A stretch of DNA of 6,027 nt from positions 1-6,027 of the forward strand of contig USKL01000102.1 of the NCBI GenBank assembly GCA_900555225.1, read 5' to 3'. A program made the translations under genes and the position numbers. Shown piece after piece: positions 5,954-6,027 of the stretch. Numbering within the stretch: position 1 is the first letter of the stretch; every line of letters starts with the position of its first letter. The notes under the pieces are model-generated. The model did no database searches. It saw only the letters and a program-made list of their open reading frames with translations, and was not told the DNA's origin. Origin of the DNA: an uncultured Collinsella sp. Lineage in GTDB: Bacteria > Actinomycetota > Coriobacteriia > Coriobacteriales > Coriobacteriaceae.

Positions 5954-5981
5954 GTTACGCGGTTTTGCCAAACCGCGTAAC
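5954..5981 (+). terminator. 12-bp perfect hairpin after prfA
   Basis: GTTACGCGGTTT (5954-5965) is the exact reverse complement of AAACCGCGTAAC (5970-5981), with a TGCC loop, beginning 3 nt after the prfA stop. The bases that follow (GGCTCGACG) have no T-run, so it is an atypical terminator or a 3'-end stabilising hairpin. If the window ends join, the true terminator would be the one at 31-71, about 40 nt farther on. Confidence 0.55.
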
Positions 5982-5993
5982 GGCTCGACGCTG

Positions 5994-6027
5994 CGCGCCG
6001 CCCAGAGCGACAATTTGTCATTCAAAA
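5994..6027. repeat. 34-bp terminal direct repeat, right copy
   Basis: This is identical to bases 1-34 and in the same orientation, flush with the window end. It contains the same GACAA-T-TTGTC near-palindrome (6009-6019). It starts 44 nt after the prfA stop codon and ends in AAAA, where the terminator arm begins in the left copy. Confidence 0.95.

Noticed and set aside
4859..6025. 388-aa minus-strand open frame opposite prfA
   Set aside because: It is a Leu/Gly/Asp-rich antisense shadow of a clear RF1 gene.
1..6027. Plasmid or mobile element
   Set aside because: Despite the terminal repeats there is no replication initiator, relaxase, integrase, transposase or partition gene, and the genes are chromosomal in character.
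1..6027. CRISPR array, tRNA or rRNA genes
   Set aside because: No regularly spaced repeats with spacers and no recognisable tRNA or rRNA sequence were seen on either strand.

Overview
The window looks like about 6 kb of a GC-rich bacterial chromosome. The best guess is a gut actinobacterium of the class Coriobacteriia (Collinsella or a close relative). That guess rests on GC-rich third codon positions, the GPGGQ form of the release-factor loop and the general look of the proteins. It was not tested by a database search. All five genes lie on the + strand. The large minus-strand open frames are mirror images of GC-rich coding sequence.

Layout: (1) Positions 1-252 are non-coding. They hold one copy of a 34-bp repeat, a strong intrinsic terminator (31-71 plus T-run), a 20-bp perfect inverted repeat (79-134) and an AT-rich tract with a 12-bp tandem duplication, probably the promoter/operator zone. 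(2) Positions 253-3145 encode a complete polar amino-acid ABC importer: a Tat/lipobox substrate-binding lipoprotein, a long membrane permease and an ATPase. The genes are 9 and 22 bp apart, each with its own Shine-Dalgarno, so they form one operon. (3) A GC hairpin with no T-run (3169-3193) separates the importer from a cytoplasmic M20 zinc metallopeptidase (3218-4633). Its motifs resemble the CPS1/PM20D1 (Gly-Xaa carboxypeptidase) branch. (4) Positions 4634-4882 are a non-coding gap rich in inverted repeats. (5) Positions 4883-5950 encode peptide chain release factor 1 (prfA), followed by a 12-bp hairpin and a second exact copy of the 34-bp repeat, flush with the window end.

Functionally, the importer would capture a polar amino acid or similar small ligand outside the membrane and bring it in by ATP hydrolysis. 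The peptidase may release amino acids from small peptides or N-acyl amino acids inside the cell. RF1 is a housekeeping translation factor with no obvious link to the transporter.

The most notable structural fact is that the first and last 34 bases are identical. Joining the ends gives a 5993-bp circle in which prfA runs straight into the terminator at 31-71. This could mean a circularised assembly path, a tandem duplication, recombination between direct repeats, or a dispersed intergenic repeat that broke the contig. There is no replication, mobilisation, integrase or transposase gene, so I do not call this a plasmid or mobile element. I see no convincing new defence or biosynthetic system.
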